A stretch of 6,732 bases of DNA from Candidatus Cloacimonadota bacterium. Lineage in GTDB: Bacteria > Cloacimonadota > Cloacimonadia > Cloacimonadales > JAJBBL01. The notes under the pieces are model-generated. The model did not search any database and had not been told where the DNA came from. It saw only the letters and a list, made by a program, of their open reading frames with translations. The stretch is taken from positions 1-6,732 of the forward strand of contig JAJBBL010000150.1 in the NCBI GenBank assembly GCA_020532365.1, in the 5' to 3' direction. Shown piece by piece: positions 6,524 to 6,732 of the stretch; within the stretch, counting starts at the first letter, position 1; each line of letters starts with the position of its first letter. Position numbers and translations under genes: made by a program.

Positions 6524-6732
6524 TCTCTTCTCTTTAGAGTTAGAGAGTGAATACCAGAGCTATTTCGATAACGTCTCCTTTTTAAATAACTACTTCTATC
6601 TCGGAGACCTCCCCGCTTCTTTCAAGCTGCAACATAGTGGCGAAGTACAGCAATACCGCAACAAACGCTTTCATCGCTACAGTAGAAACGCAAACCTTGT
6701 GTGGAGACTATCCAACGAAAGCCTGTTTTTAC
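6468..6732 (+). CDS. Secreted or envelope protein of unknown function, N-terminal part
   Basis: The frame opens with ATG at 6468, inside the end of rsmA, and runs without a stop to the window edge (88 codons visible). The first 18 residues form a clear Sec signal peptide: two lysines, a hydrophobic core LLLCIILLAGF, and an AIA signal peptidase I site before Asn19. There is no lipobox cysteine. The mature part is rich in Tyr, Phe, Asn, Ser and Arg (for example YFDNVSFLNNYFYLGD at about 32-47) and resembles the start of an outer-membrane beta-barrel or surface protein, but I do not recognise a family. There is no later in-frame ATG. The signal peptide begins exactly at this ATG and a good ribosome binding site precedes it, so the 56-base overlap looks real. 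It probably shares the mgtE-rsmA transcript. Confidence 0.75.
   Translation, partial: MKKTLLLCIILLAGFAIANLFSLELESEYQSYFDNVSFLNNYFYLGDLPASFKLQHSGEVQQYRNKRFHRYSRNANLVWRLSNESLFL

Overview
The window is a compact stretch of moderately AT-rich bacterial chromosome. It carries five long genes in two divergent blocks, plus the start of a sixth gene at the right edge. Two of these genes run off the window: pyruvate phosphate dikinase loses its C-terminus at the left edge, and a secreted-protein gene loses its C-terminus at the right edge. The organism looks Gram-negative and possibly anaerobic. The evidence is a PPi-type pyruvate phosphate dikinase of the long (about 900 aa) kind, a cytosolic HAMP/PAS signalling protein, and a signal-peptide protein. 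The dikinase N-terminus resembles what I recall from the Bacteroidota/FCB side of the tree, and Cloacimonadota or a neighbouring candidate phylum would fit. This taxonomic guess is weak and comes from recall of protein style only.

Left block, minus strand, read right to left. A promoter around 4074-4102 drives a V4R-domain sensor protein (3485-4003). A histidine-kinase-like protein follows after 26 bases (2355-3458). It has a HAMP-like region, a PAS domain and a phospho-acceptor helix pair, but no ATPase domain. After a 286-bp gap, which holds a possible weak terminator hairpin and a good sigma-70-type promoter, comes ppdK (1-2068, incomplete).

Right block, plus strand. A promoter with an extended -10 element (4204-4212) and a leader of about 120 nt precede mgtE (4338-5684), a CBS-gated Mg2+ channel/transporter. 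rsmA (ksgA; 5705-6523), the 16S rRNA dimethyltransferase, follows after 20 bases with no visible Shine-Dalgarno sequence. The secreted-protein gene (6468 onward) begins inside the end of rsmA, overlapping it by 56 bases in another frame with its own ribosome binding site.

The central metabolism (ppdK), magnesium uptake and ribosome maturation genes look ordinary. The part most worth attention is the V4R / ATPase-less kinase pair. It looks like a dedicated cytosolic sensor module: a cysteine-rich ligand-binding protein beside a phosphotransfer scaffold that must obtain its ATPase activity from elsewhere or work without phosphorylation. All promoters, hairpins and operators listed were found by eye and are predictions.
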